DNA of 64,000 bases, taken from NCBI GenBank assembly GCA_039027855.1, contig JBCCJI010000011.1, positions 65,759 to 129,758 on the forward strand, in the 5' to 3' direction. A program made the position numbers and the translations under genes. Shown in pieces: positions 51,445-62,000 of this stretch (position 1 is the stretch's first letter; every line of letters starts with the position of its first letter). The notes below the pieces were generated by a model, which saw only the letters and a list, made by a program, of their open reading frames with translations, was not told the DNA's origin and did not search any database. This DNA comes from Thermohalobaculum sp039027855. Lineage in GTDB: Bacteria > Pseudomonadota > Alphaproteobacteria > Rhodobacterales > Rhodobacteraceae.

Positions 51445-54207
51445 ATGACGATCAGACATCTGGAACAGATGATGGCACCGCGGGCGATCGCTATCATCGG
51501 CGCGACCGAGCGTGACGGCGCCCTTGGCCGGATCCTGCTCGAACGCCTGGTGGCGGGTGGCTTCAGCGGGCCGATCCGGCCGGTGAACCCCAAACACAAG
51601 GCCGTTCTGGGCCTGCCGGGCTATGCGAAGCCGGAGGACCTGCCGGAGGCACCCGATCTTGCGGTCATCGTGACGCCCGCGCGCACCGTCGCCAGCGTGA
51701 TCGATGGGCTTGGCCGCCGGGGCGGGCGCGCGGCGCTCGTGATCTCGGCCGGCCTGTCACGCGGCAGCAAGGCGCATAACGCCATGCTGGCAGCCGCGGC
51801 CCGGCACGGGATCCGCCTGCTGGGACCGAACTGCATCGGCCTGCAGCGCCCGGGCCTCGGGCTCGACGCCAGCTTTGCCCACCGCATGGCGCCAAAGGGC
51901 AAGCTCGCCTTTCTCAGCCAATCGGGTGCCATCGTCGGCAGCGTGATCGACTGGGCCCACGGCCACGGCGTCGGCTTCAGCCACGTCGTCTCGATGGGCG
52001 ACCAGGCCGATGTCGATATCGGCGACATGCTGGACCTGCTGGCCACCGATACCGAAAGCCGGGCGATCCTGCTTTATGTCGAAGGAATCGAGGACGCACA
52101 GGGTTTCATGTCGGCCGCGCGGGCGGCGGCGCGGGTCAAGCCGGTGATCGCCCTCAAACCCGGACGCCATGCCGAAGGGGCACGGGCCGCCACCAGCCAC
52201 ACCGGCGCGCTTGCCGGCACCGATGCGCTGTTCGACGCGGCGTTCGAGCGGGCCGGCTGTCTGCGCATCCGCTATCTTGAGGAGCTGTTCGACGCCGCAG
52301 AGGTGCTTGACCACCTGCGCCCCCTGACCAGCGGCGCCCATGACCGGATCGCCATCGTCACCAATGGCGGAGGTGCGGGCGTGCTCGCCGCCGATGCGCT
52401 TGCCGACACGCCGGGGCATGGGGGCGGGCGCCTCGCAACGCTTGCGCCGGAGACCATCGCGGCACTGGACCGCGCCCTGCCCGCGCATTGGTCGCACACC
52501 AACCCCGTCGACATCATCGGCGACGCGGGGCCGGATCGCTATGCCAGCGCGATGCGGGCGGTGCTTGACGATCCCGGCGTCGACGCGGTGCTGGCGATGA
52601 ACTGCCCGACCGCGCTCGCCTCGGGCGACAGCGCTGCAATGGCCGTGGTGGAGGCGGCGCGTGAGCATGGCAAAGGACGCTTCAGGCCAAAGCCGGTGCT
52701 CGGCTGCTGGCTGGGCGAGGCTTCGGCCATGCCGGCCCGCCAGATCCTGGATGGGGCGGGCATCGCCTGCTTCGCGACACCGGCCGAGGCGGTGACCGGC
52801 TTTGGCTACCTCGTCCGCCGGGCCAAGCTGCTGGAACGGCTTGCCAGGGTGCCGCCCTCGCGACCCGAGGGCGCCGCCCCGCGCCCCGACTGGGCGGCGG
52901 CCCGTCATGCGATCGATGGTGCGGTGGCACGCGGTGGGCGCCTGTTGAACGAGGCCGAGGCCAAGGCCGTGCTGCGCGCCGCCGGCATCCCGACCGTGCG
53001 GACCGAGACCGCCGCCGGGGTCGAGGGCGCCATGGCGGCCGCCGAGACGCTGGCAGCCGAAGGCGTGACGCGTTTCGCGTTGAAAATCCTGTCGGACGAT
53101 ATTGCGCATAAATCCGACGTGGGCGGCGTGACGCTCGACCTGATCGGGCCCGGCGCGGTTGGCGGGGCCGCGCGCACGATGCTCGACCGCATGGCGGAGG
53201 TGGCGCCGGCCGCGCGGATCACCGGCTTCACCGTGCAGGAAATGGTGCGCAAACCCGATGCCCATGAGCTGATCTGCGGTATCTCCGACGATCCGGTCTT
53301 TGGCCCTGCCATTCTTTTCGGGCGCGGCGGCACGGCGGTCGAGGTGGTGAACGACAAGGCGCTGGCGCTGCCCCCGCTCGATGAGCCGTTGGCCCGTGAT
53401 CTGATCCAAAAGACCCGGATCGCGCGGCTGATGGCGGGCTATCGCGACGTGCCCCCGGCCAATCTCGATGCCGTCTGCGACGTGCTGATCCGCCTCTCAG
53501 AGATCGCCCGTGCGCTGCCGATGATCTGCGAGCTCGACATCAACCCGCTGCTGGCCGACGCGCATGGCGTGATCGCCCTCGATGCGCGGATCGTCGTGGC
53601 CCGCCGGCGCATGGACGCCCCGGTGCCGAACGATCGGATGGCGATCAGGCCCTATCCCGTCGAGCTTGAGGGCGTGTTGACGCTGCGCGACGGGCGCGGC
53701 TTCGCCTGCAGGCCCGTCAAACCCGCCGACGCCCCGGCCTTCGAGCGTTTCTACGAGCAGATCGAACCCCATGACCTGCGGCTCCGTTTCTTCTCGACGA
53801 TGCGCAAGGTGCCGGCGCGTTTAGTGGCGACACTGACCCAGATCGACTACGCCCGGGCCATGGCCTTCGTGGCGCTCGACCCGGTCGACGGTCAGATCGC
53901 CGGAACCGGACGGCTGGTGGCGGATGCCGATGGGCAGCGCGGCGAATACAGCGTGCAGATTCGCAGCGACCTCAAAGGGCAGGGCCTCGGCCGGATGATG
54001 ATGGAGCGCCTTATCCGTCATGGCCTCGAGACTGGGCTGAACGAGATCTGGGGCGATGTGCTGAACGAAAACGCCGGCATGCTCGCCCTCTGCCGAAAGC
54101 TCGGCTTCCGGCTGCAAAGCGAGGAGGAGGGGATCGTGCGCGTACGTCTCGATCTCTCGGCAGGCGTGACGGCGGGCACCGGTTGGCGCGCGAGCCAGCC
54201 TGCCTGA
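51445..54207 (+). CDS. ADP-forming acyl-CoA synthetase fused to GNAT acetyltransferase
   Basis: A 920-aa fusion. Residues about 1-460 are the CoA-binding and ligase parts of ADP-forming acetyl-CoA synthetase (IIGATERDGALGRILLERLV; phosphohistidine region ATSHTGALAGTDALFDAAF; VTNGGGAGVLAADAL). Residues about 480-715 are an ATP-grasp domain (TRFALKILSDDIAHKSDVGGVTLDL; ELDINPLL). Residues about 750-905 are a GNAT domain (SVQIRSDLKGQGLGRMMMERLIRHGLE, NENAGMLALCRKLGF). This is the layout of Pat-type protein lysine acetyltransferases that regulate acetyl-CoA synthetase; because the ligase His is present, catalytic ligase activity is also possible. No clear ribosome site precedes the ATG. Confidence 0.87.
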   Translation: MTIRHLEQMMAPRAIAIIGATERDGALGRILLERLVAGGFSGPIRPVNPKHKAVLGLPGYAKPEDLPEAPDLAVIVTPARTVASVIDGLGRRGGRAALVISAGLSRGSKAHNAMLAAAARHGIRLLGPNCIGLQRPGLGLDASFAHRMAPKGKLAFLSQSGAIVGSVIDWAHGHGVGFSHVVSMGDQADVDIGDMLDLLATDTESRAILLYVEGIEDAQGFMSAARAAARVKPVIALKPGRHAEGARAATSHTGALAGTDALFDAAFERAGCLRIRYLEELFDAAEVLDHLRPLTSGAHDRIAIVTNGGGAGVLAADALADTPGHGGGRLATLAPETIAALDRALPAHWSHTNPVDIIGDAGPDRYASAMRAVLDDPGVDAVLAMNCPTALASGDSAAMAVVEAAREHGKGRFRPKPVLGCWLGEASAMPARQILDGAGIACFATPAEAVTGFGYLVRRAKLLERLARVPPSRPEGAAPRPDWAAARHAIDGAVARGGRLLNEAEAKAVLRAAGIPTVRTETAAGVEGAMAAAETLAAEGVTRFALKILSDDIAHKSDVGGVTLDLIGPGAVGGAARTMLDRMAEVAPAARITGFTVQEMVRKPDAHELICGISDDPVFGPAILFGRGGTAVEVVNDKALALPPLDEPLARDLIQKTRIARLMAGYRDVPPANLDAVCDVLIRLSEIARALPMICELDINPLLADAHGVIALDARIVVARRRMDAPVPNDRMAIRPYPVELEGVLTLRDGRGFACRPVKPADAPAFERFYEQIEPHDLRLRFFSTMRKVPARLVATLTQIDYARAMAFVALDPVDGQIAGTGRLVADADGQRGEYSVQIRSDLKGQGLGRMMMERLIRHGLETGLNEIWGDVLNENAGMLALCRKLGFRLQSEEEGIVRVRLDLSAGVTAGTGWRASQPA

Positions 54208-54220
54208 GAGCGGTGGGCGT

Positions 54221-54658
54221 TCAGGCGGTACCGGCGCGCACCACCAGCACCGAACAGGCCGCGCGGTGCACGACGTGATCGGCATGGGTGCCGGCCAGAA
54301 ACCCCCGTTCGCCGGGATTATGGGCCGCCATCACGATCAGCCCGCAATGCATCGCCTCGGCATAGCGCATGATCGTGTTGACGATATCGCCTTGGTGGAC
54401 ATGGGCCTTCCAAACCACCGCATCACCCAGCATGTTTTCGGCCAGCTTGTTCACCTCGGCCAGTGCCGCCGCCTCGATCTGCGCCTCGTAACCTTCGGGG
54501 AAGTATTGCTCGACGATGCTCATGCCGAAATCGGGCAGCACGCTCAGCAGATGCACTTCGGCGCCGCGTCGCAGCGCCTCCTCGCGCGCGGCAGTCATCG
54601 ACAGCCGCCACGAGGCTTCGAACTCGACATCGACGGGGACGAGGATGGGATCGCTCAT
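54221..54658 (-). CDS. Universal stress protein (UspA family)
   Basis: UspA protein of 145 aa with MSDPILVPVDVE at the N-terminus and a complete ATP-binding signature near the C-terminus (VMAAHNPGERGFLAGTHADHVVHRAACSVLVVR). It follows the TRAP permease gene by 88 bases on the same strand, a pairing known from TeaD, the ATP-binding regulator of the TeaABC TRAP transporter in Halomonas. A similar role here is inferred. GGAGAAG precedes the ATG. Confidence 0.9.
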   Translation of the reverse strand: MSDPILVPVDVEFEASWRLSMTAAREEALRRGAEVHLLSVLPDFGMSIVEQYFPEGYEAQIEAAALAEVNKLAENMLGDAVVWKAHVHQGDIVNTIMRYAEAMHCGLIVMAAHNPGERGFLAGTHADHVVHRAACSVLVVRAGTA

Positions 54659-54746
54659 GGTCTTCTCCGTGGCAGACCGGGCGGGGCGCGGGCGCGGCCC
54701 CGCCGGTCGTCGTCTGGCAACGTTGTCTGGCCGTGTCTCTCCCGCC

Positions 54747-57509
54747 TCACTCGGCCGGTGCGCTGCTGGGTCGGCGACCGAAGGAGGGCATCGCCGGCAG
54801 GCCGACGCGCAGGCGCTGCATCGCGATCACCGCAAACAGCACCATGAGCGCCGGAATGAACATCAGATACTTGGACGGTTGTGACACCGGTGCCTGCACG
54901 GCCAGGATCTCCTGATCCCAGTCGAGGCCCGCATCCTGCGCCGTGGAGCCGAAGGCGACATCGTCGATGATCGTCTTGCCATCGCGGTCGACGATGATCA
55001 TCCCGGCATTTTCGATCCGCGCCTCACCGCCCTCGCCTTCCATCGGCAGGACGGCGGTGAAGGTGATCGGCTCACCGATCTCGTTCAGCCCAGCGATGGT
55101 GAGGCGCAGGTTCTCGCCCGCCGGCACGCTGCCAGCCGCCTCGACGATCTGGGCCGGCGGCGCCTCCTCGAAGGGGGCGACCAGCTGATCCATCCAGAAA
55201 CCCGGGCGGAACAGCGAGAATGCGACGAGCAGCAGCAGCGCCCCCTCCCAGATCTTGTTGCGGGTGATGAACCAGCCCTGGGTCGCCGCAGCGAACAACA
55301 ACATCGCCGCCGTCGCCACGAGGAACACGAAGATCCCCTGGACCCAGTTGACCCCGATCAGCAGCAGCTCGGTGTTGAAGATAAAGAGGAACGGCAGCGC
55401 CGCCGTGCGGAGCGAGTAGAAGAACGCGACAAAACCAGTGCGGATCGGATCGCCGCGCGAGACGGCGGCCGCGGCGAAAGACGCCAGACCCACGGGCGGC
55501 GTCACGTCCGCCATGATCCCGAAGTAGAACACGAACAGATGCACCGCGATGAGCGGCACGATCAGCCCGTTCTGCTGGCCAAGCGTCACGATCACCGGCG
55601 CCAGCAGCGCCGAGACCACGATGTAGTTGGCCGTCGTCGGCAGCCCCATGCCGAGGATGAGGGACAACAGCGCAGTCAGGAACAGGATGGCGAGCAGATA
55701 GCCGCCCGACAGCACCTCGACCACATCGGCCAGCGCCGTGCCGACGCCGGTCTGGCTGACCACACCCACGATGACGCCGGCGGTCGCCGTGGCAATACCG
55801 ATGCCGATCATGTTTCGCGCCCCGGCGACCAGACCCTCGACAAGGTCGTTGACGCCAGCCGTCAGACCCGGCGCGATCTCACCCAGCCGCCCGGCCAGGA
55901 TCGCCGCCAGCGGCCGCTGCGTGACGAGGATGAAGATCATGAAGGCCGCAGCCCAGAACGCAGAAAGCCCGGGCGACAGCCGATCGACCATCAGCGCGTA
56001 AACCAGCACGATGACCGGCAGCACGAAATGCAGACCAGACTTCACCGTGGGTCCGGGCAGCGGCAACTTGGCGCCCGGCTTGTCGAGATCCTCCATCGCG
56101 GGGGTGCGGTGCTTGGTCGAGAGCCAGAGCAGCGCGACATAGACCGCGGTCAGGAAGCCGAAGACGATCCAACCTGCCGCGGCGCCAAAGGTCGGACGGA
56201 TCCAGCCCATGCCGTAATAGACCGCGAAGGAAATCATGCAGAGCACGACGATGCCGACCGCAAGGCCCATCAGGCGCTGGATGATCGGCTTCGGCACATA
56301 GGCGCGCTCCATCCCCTGCATGCCGGCCTTCATCGCCTCCAGATGGACGATGTAGACGAGCGCGATATAGCTGATCACCGCCGGCAGGAAGGCGTGCTTG
56401 ACCACATCGAAATACGGGATGCCGACATACTCGACCATCAAGAAGGCGGCGGCGCCCATCACCGGCGGCATGATCTGCCCGTTCACGGACGAGGCGACCT
56501 CGACCGCGCCGGCCTTTTCCGACGAGAAGCCGACCTTCTTCATCAGCGGGATGGTGAAGGTGCCGGTGGTCACCACATTGGCGATGGACGAGCCCGAGAT
56601 CAGGCCTGTCATGGCCGAGGAGACGACCGCCGCTTTCGCCGGGCCGCCGCGCATATGGCCCATCAAGCTGAAGGCGACCTGGATGAAGTAGTTGCCCGCG
56701 CCCGCCTTATCGAGCAGCGAGCCGAACAGCACGAACAGGAACACGAAGTCGGTGGAGACGCCGAGTGCGATGCCAAAAACACCCTCGGTCGTGATCCAGT
56801 GGTGGTTCATCACCTCGTTCAGCGAGTTGCCCTTGTGCGCGATGATCGTCGGCATAAAAGGGCCGAGGAAGGTGTAGGCCAGGAACACCATGGCGACGAT
56901 CATCAGCGCCGGGCCGAGCGAGCGGCGCGCGGCCTCGAGCAACAGCAAGAGGCCGATGGAACCGACGATCAGGTCCTGCGTGATCGGCGCGCCCACGCGC
57001 GTCGCGATGCTGTCGAAGAACATGAACAGATATAGCGCCGCGACCGCGCCGATGGCGGCGAGCGCCCATTCCCAAGGCGGGATCCGGTCCTGCGGCGAGC
57101 CGAGCACGATGGCCGCGATCAGCAGCGCGACGATGACGGGCACGATGAAGACGATCATTCCGTCGCCCGCATACATGAAGAGCGCACCGAGGATCAGCGG
57201 CACAGCGATGGCTAAGCCCATCGCCCCTTTGCCTCCCGGCGCCGGGAAGGCGAGATAGGCCAGGAAGATCGCAAAGCCGAGATGGATCGAGCGCGCCTCG
57301 TTCGACCCAAACACGCCAAAGCCGAACTGAAACGGCAGCGGCGAGGCGATCCAGAGCTGGAACAGCGACCAGGCGACGGCAGTGCAGAGGATCAGCGTGC
57401 TTACCGGGCCGGTGACGTTGCGGCCACCGGTGTCGGAGGAGGCGACCAGTTGGTCAAGCTCGTCGGTGCTCGGTCCGTCACTCTTCAGCTGTGCTGCGGT
57501 CTCACTCAT
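54747..57509 (-). CDS. TRAP transporter fused permease with DUF3394 tail
   Basis: Fused TAXI-type TRAP permease of 920 aa. The N-terminal four-helix DctQ-like and 12-helix DctM-like parts contain FLFVLFGSLLDKAGAGNYFIQVAFSLMGHMRGGPAKAAVVSSAMTGLISGSSIANVVTTGTFTIPLMKKVGF, NGQIMPPVMGAAAFLMVEYVG and GMGLPTTANYIVVSALLAPVI. The last about 190 residues match the DUF3394 extension found on such permeases, a periplasmic beta-domain (PAGENLRLTIAGLNEIGEPITFTAVLP) and a final helix. Start at 57509 follows AGAGGGAC; the frame is open 64 codons further upstream without support. Pairs with the TAXI receptor upstream and a UspA protein downstream. Confidence 0.92.
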   Translation of the reverse strand: MSETAAQLKSDGPSTDELDQLVASSDTGGRNVTGPVSTLILCTAVAWSLFQLWIASPLPFQFGFGVFGSNEARSIHLGFAIFLAYLAFPAPGGKGAMGLAIAVPLILGALFMYAGDGMIVFIVPVIVALLIAAIVLGSPQDRIPPWEWALAAIGAVAALYLFMFFDSIATRVGAPITQDLIVGSIGLLLLLEAARRSLGPALMIVAMVFLAYTFLGPFMPTIIAHKGNSLNEVMNHHWITTEGVFGIALGVSTDFVFLFVLFGSLLDKAGAGNYFIQVAFSLMGHMRGGPAKAAVVSSAMTGLISGSSIANVVTTGTFTIPLMKKVGFSSEKAGAVEVASSVNGQIMPPVMGAAAFLMVEYVGIPYFDVVKHAFLPAVISYIALVYIVHLEAMKAGMQGMERAYVPKPIIQRLMGLAVGIVVLCMISFAVYYGMGWIRPTFGAAAGWIVFGFLTAVYVALLWLSTKHRTPAMEDLDKPGAKLPLPGPTVKSGLHFVLPVIVLVYALMVDRLSPGLSAFWAAAFMIFILVTQRPLAAILAGRLGEIAPGLTAGVNDLVEGLVAGARNMIGIGIATATAGVIVGVVSQTGVGTALADVVEVLSGGYLLAILFLTALLSLILGMGLPTTANYIVVSALLAPVIVTLGQQNGLIVPLIAVHLFVFYFGIMADVTPPVGLASFAAAAVSRGDPIRTGFVAFFYSLRTAALPFLFIFNTELLLIGVNWVQGIFVFLVATAAMLLFAAATQGWFITRNKIWEGALLLLVAFSLFRPGFWMDQLVAPFEEAPPAQIVEAAGSVPAGENLRLTIAGLNEIGEPITFTAVLPMEGEGGEARIENAGMIIVDRDGKTIIDDVAFGSTAQDAGLDWDQEILAVQAPVSQPSKYLMFIPALMVLFAVIAMQRLRVGLPAMPSFGRRPSSAPAE

Positions 57510-57670
57510 GGTGTTGCCGTCCCTCTGTGGTGGTGGGTGGCGACGTCTGTCGTCGGATGCGCCAAAGCGCCGGAGATACGGGGTCGGTTCTTTGTCTCTC
57601 ACCCCGGTATCGGCCGCTTTGGCGCGCAGCGCCGTGCCCGTCTGGGCGCGAAAGCCCGTCACGGCGAGAC

Positions 57671-57697
57671 GCGGCCCCGGGTCAGAACCGGGGCCGC
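57671..57697. terminator. Hairpin between TAXI receptor and permease genes
   Basis: GCGGCCCCGG and CCGGGGCCGC form a perfect 10-bp stem with a 7-base loop, 11 bases past the receptor stop on the minus strand. No T-run follows. It probably stabilises the receptor mRNA or partly ends transcription, giving more receptor than permease. Confidence 0.65.
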
Positions 57698-57707
57698 GCA
57701 TTCAGTC

Positions 57708-58685
57708 TTACGAGCCGGTGATCCAGCCACGCTCCTTGTAGTACTTCACAGCGCCCGCGTGCAGCGGGGCCGAGAGCGACTGCGAGATCATCTCCTCCTC
57801 CTTCAGATTGGCGAAGGCGGGGTGCAGGCGCCTGAAGCGGCCGAAGTTGTCGAACACCGTCTTCACGATGGTGTAGACCACCTCGTCCGGCACACTGGCC
57901 GAGGTGACGAAGGTGGCCCGCACGCCGAAGGTGGTCACGTCACGATCCAGCGCTGCATAGGTGTCGGCCGGCACCGTGGTGAACGAGTAGAACGAGTTGT
58001 CGTTCACCAGGCTGTCGAACGGCTCGCCGGTGAGATCGATCATCTTCGGCCCGCAGGCGGCGAAGGCTTCCTCCAGCGCACCGGCCGGGTGGCCGACGGT
58101 GAAGGCGAAGGCGTCGATCTTGTTGTCGCAGAGGGCCGCGGCCTGCTCGCTCGACTTCAGCTGCGAGGCCAGCGAGAAGTTGTCCATCGACCAGCCCTTG
58201 GCCGCGAGAACGATCTCGAAGGTGCCAAGCTGGCCCGAACCCGGGTTGCCCACGTTCACGCGCTTGCCTTCGAGATCGTCGAAGCTCTCGATGCCGCTAT
58301 CGGCGGCGACCAGCAGGTTGAACGGCTCCGGATGCACCGAGAAGACGGCGCGCAGATCCTCGAACGCTCCCTGCTCCTCGAAACGCGAGGTTCCGTTGAA
58401 GGCGTGGAACTGCCAGTCCGACTGCGCGACGCCCATGTCCATGTCGCCGGCGCGGATGGCGTTGATGTTAGCGATCGAGCCGCCGGTCGACGGTGCGGTG
58501 ACGCGGATGCCGTGCTCGGCGGTGCCGCGGTTGGTCAGCTTGGCGATCGCCTGGCCGACCTGGAAGTAGACGCCGGTCTGGCCGCCGGTGCCGACGGTAA
58601 CGAAGGTCTCCTGCGCGGTCGCGGCGCCGGCGATGGTGGTGGCCGTGAGCGCGGTGGCGACTGCGATGGACTTCATGAAACTCAT
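57708..58685 (-). CDS. TAXI-family TRAP solute-binding protein
   Basis: Periplasmic receptor of 325 aa with signal peptide (cut near ATAQE). Family segments are ETFVTVGTGGQTGVYFQVGQAIAKL, TGGSIANINAIRAGDMDMGVAQSDWQFHAFNG and LEGKRVNVGNPGSGQLGTFEIVL. Partner of the downstream fused permease. Start ATG at 58685 follows AGGGAG; a second in-frame ATG three codons later is also possible. Substrate unknown; many paralogues bind amino-acid or dicarboxylate ligands. Confidence 0.92.
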   Translation of the reverse strand: MSFMKSIAVATALTATTIAGAATAQETFVTVGTGGQTGVYFQVGQAIAKLTNRGTAEHGIRVTAPSTGGSIANINAIRAGDMDMGVAQSDWQFHAFNGTSRFEEQGAFEDLRAVFSVHPEPFNLLVAADSGIESFDDLEGKRVNVGNPGSGQLGTFEIVLAAKGWSMDNFSLASQLKSSEQAAALCDNKIDAFAFTVGHPAGALEEAFAACGPKMIDLTGEPFDSLVNDNSFYSFTTVPADTYAALDRDVTTFGVRATFVTSASVPDEVVYTIVKTVFDNFGRFRRLHPAFANLKEEEMISQSLSAPLHAGAVKYYKERGWITGS

Positions 58686-59056
58686 GGGAGGCTCCCTGAT
58701 AGGCTGACTTGGTGGCGCTCAGCGCCGGTCTGGCATGGCGCCTGTCGGTCTTGATGCCGCTGGTGCGAAGCCGGCGGCGGCGCGTTGGTGGGATAAAACG
58801 GTTCCATTTCGCAACCGCACCATCCGGGACTGAGCTTCACACAGTGGAAGCCAATCCGACAAGCGTCAAATCATTAGGCAGTTTCCGCCTCGCGCCTTCG
58901 CGCGTGCAGATGGCGCGGCGGGCTGCCTAACATCAAGGCAACGACCGCAGCCGAGATTTGGTTCCACACAAAAACCTAATGCCGCCGACGCTTGCTGCAC
59001 TGCATCAGCCATGCGCCAATGCTGCCGTGACGTCGACTACCGGAGGCCCCCCGCCC
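58686..59056. other. Divergent region of the TAXI receptor and pyc genes
   Basis: 371 bases with no supported gene. It contains a long imperfect hairpin (58874-58930, listed separately). GGAGG lies about ten bases before the pyc ATG. Confidence 0.55.
58874..58930. promoter_or_regulatory. Long imperfect hairpin upstream of pyc
   Basis: TTAGGCAG-TTT-CCGCC-TC-GCGCC is complementary to GGCGC-GGCGG-G-CTGCCTAA across a 15-base loop, giving about 18 bp with small bulges. The stem arms end 126 bases before the pyc ATG, so it could lie in the pyc leader RNA, or serve as a bidirectional terminator or protein-binding palindrome. Confidence 0.6.
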
Positions 59057-62000
59057 ATGTTCTCAAAAATCCTTGTCGCCAACCGGGGCGAAATCGCGAT
59101 TCGCGTCCTGCGTGCAGCGAACGAACTCGGCAAGCGGACGGTCGCGATCTATGCCGAGGAGGACAAGCTCGCCCTGCACCGCTTCAAGGCCGATGAGGCC
59201 TATCAGGTGGGCGCGGGCAAGGGCGCGGTGGCAGCCTATCTCGACATCGAGGGCGTGATCCGTATCGCGCGCGAGGCAGGGTGCGACGCGATCCACCCCG
59301 GATACGGCTTCCTGTCCGAGAACCCCGATTTCGTCGATGCCTGTACCGTGGCCGGCATCACCTTCCCCGGCCCCAGGGCCGAGACCATGCGCATGCTGGG
59401 CGACAAGGCGAGCGCCCGGCGCGCAGCCATCGCGGCCGGCGTGCCCGTCGTTCCGGCCTCTGAGGTGCTGCCCGATCCCGCCAGCGGCATGGCGGAGATC
59501 CGCGCCGCGGCCGATGTGGTCGGCTATCCGATGATGTTGAAGGCCTCATGGGGCGGCGGCGGGCGCGGCATGCGCCCGATCCACGGCGCCGAGGAGCTGG
59601 AGAGCAAGGTCACCGAGGGCCGGCGCGAGGCCGAGGCCGCCTTCGGCAATGGCGAGGGATATCTTGAGCGCCTGATCCAGCGCGCCCGCCATGTCGAGGT
59701 GCAGATCCTCGGTGACCGGCACGGCAGCCTTTATCATCTGTGGGAACGCGACTGCTCGGTCCAGCGGCGAAACCAGAAGGTCGTCGAACGCGCACCGGCG
59801 CCGTATCTCTCCGAGGAGAAGCGCGCGGAGATCTGCGAACTTGGCCTCAAGATCGGCCGCCATGCCGGCTATCAATGCGCGGGCACGGTCGAGTTCCTGC
59901 AGGATGCCGACACGGGCGAGTTCTTCTTCATCGAGGTCAACCCGCGCATCCAGGTCGAGCATACGGTGACCGAAGAGATCACTGGCATCGACATCGTGAA
60001 GGCGCAGATCCGTATCTGCGAGGGCGCGACGCTGGCCGAGGCAACGGGGGTCAAGGGCCAGCACGCGGTGACCCATACCGGTCATGCGATCCAGTGCCGG
60101 ATCACCTCGGAAGACCCGCTGAACAACTTCATCCCCGATTACGGCCGCATCACCGCCTATCGCGGCGCCACCGGCTTTGGCATCCGGCTGGACGGCGGCA
60201 CGGCCTATTCCGGCGCGGTGATCACCCGCAGCTATGACAGCCTGCTGGAAAAGGTCACCGCCTGGGCGCCGACAGCCGAGGAGGCGGTGGCGCGCATGGA
60301 CCGGGCGCTGCGTGAGTTTCGCATCCGCGGCGTGGCGACGAATATCGTCTTCGTCGAGAACCTGCTGCAGCACCCGTCCTTCGTGGACATGAGCTACACG
60401 ACGACATTCATCGACAGCACGCCCGACCTGTTCGAGTTCAAGAAGCGGCGCGACCGGGCGACCAAGCTGTTGACCTATATCGCCGATATCACGGTGAACG
60501 GGCATCCCGAGGTCGCGGGCCGCCCGAAGCCCTATGCCACGCCCGAGGTCAAGGTCCCGACCCGGCCGGTCGCGCCAAGCGAGCCCGCGCCGAACGGCTG
60601 GAAACAGATCCTCGACGCCGAGGGGCCCAAGGCGGTCGCTGACCGGATGCTCGCCTCCAAGGCGCTGCTGATGACCGACACCGCGATGCGCGACGGCCAT
60701 CAAAGCCTGCTGGCGACCCGAATGCGCTCGATCGACCTGGTGAAGGTCGCGCCCGCCTATGCCCGCCTGGCGCCGGAGCTGTTCTCGGTCGAATGCTGGG
60801 GCGGCGCGACCTTCGACGTCGCCTACCGGTTCCTGCAGGAATGCCCCTGGCAGCGGCTGCGCGAGTTGCGCGCCGCGATGCCCAACATGCTGACGCAGAT
60901 GCTGCTTCGCGCCTCGAACGGCGTCGGCTACACCAACCTGCCCGACAACGTGGTGCAGCACTTCATCCAGCAGTCCGCGGCCACGGGGATGGACGTCTTC
61001 CGCGTCTTCGACCCGCTCAACTGGGTCGAAAACATGCGCCTCGCCATGGACGAAGTGCTGGCGAGCGGCCGCCTGCTGGAGGCCTGCGTCTGCTATACCG
61101 GCGATATCGACGATCCCGAGCGGGCGAAATACGCGCTCTCCTACTATGTCGACCTCGCCAAGGAACTGGAGGCCGCCGGCAGCCATGTTCTGTGTATCAA
61201 GGACATGGGCGGGCTGGTGAAGCCCATGGCGGCGAAGCGGTTGGTCGAGGCGCTGAAGGGCGAGATCGCGATCCCGATCCACTTCCACACCCACGACACC
61301 TCGGGCGTCTCGGCCGCCTCGGTCCTGATGGCGGCGGAGGCCGGGGTCGATGCCGCCGACGGTGCGATGGACGCGATGTCGGGGATGACGTCACAGCCGC
61401 CCATGGGCTCGATGGTCGCGGCGCTGAGGGGGACCGAGCGCGATACCGGTCTCGACCCCGCGAACCTGCGCACGCTTAGCCGCTACTGGGAGCGGACCCG
61501 CAAGCTCTACGCCGCGTTCGAGCCCGATATCCGCTCGGGCAGTGCCGAGGTCTATCAGCACGAGATGCCGGGTGGTCAGGTCACCAATCTGCGCGCGCAG
61601 GCCCGCTCGATGGGGCTGGAGGAGCGCTGGGACGAGATCTCCCGCACCTATTCGGATGTGAACCAGATGTTCGGCGACGTCATCAAGGTGACGCCCATCG
61701 CCAAGACGGTGGGCGATCTGGCGCTGGCCATGGTCGCGGCCGGGCTGACCCGCGCCGATGTCGAGAACCCGGATGTCGAGGTCAGCTTCCCCGACAGCGT
61801 CGTGACCTTCTTCAAGGGCGCGGTCGGCCAACCCCCGGGCGGTTTTCCCGAGACGCTGCAGAAAAAGGTGCTGGCGGGCGAGGCGCCGATCACCGTGCGC
61901 CCCGGCAGCCTGATGGCCGCGGCCGATCTGGAGGCCGCGCGCACCGAAGCCTCGGACGCGATGGACGGCCACACGGTCGACGACGAGGACCTCTCCTCGT

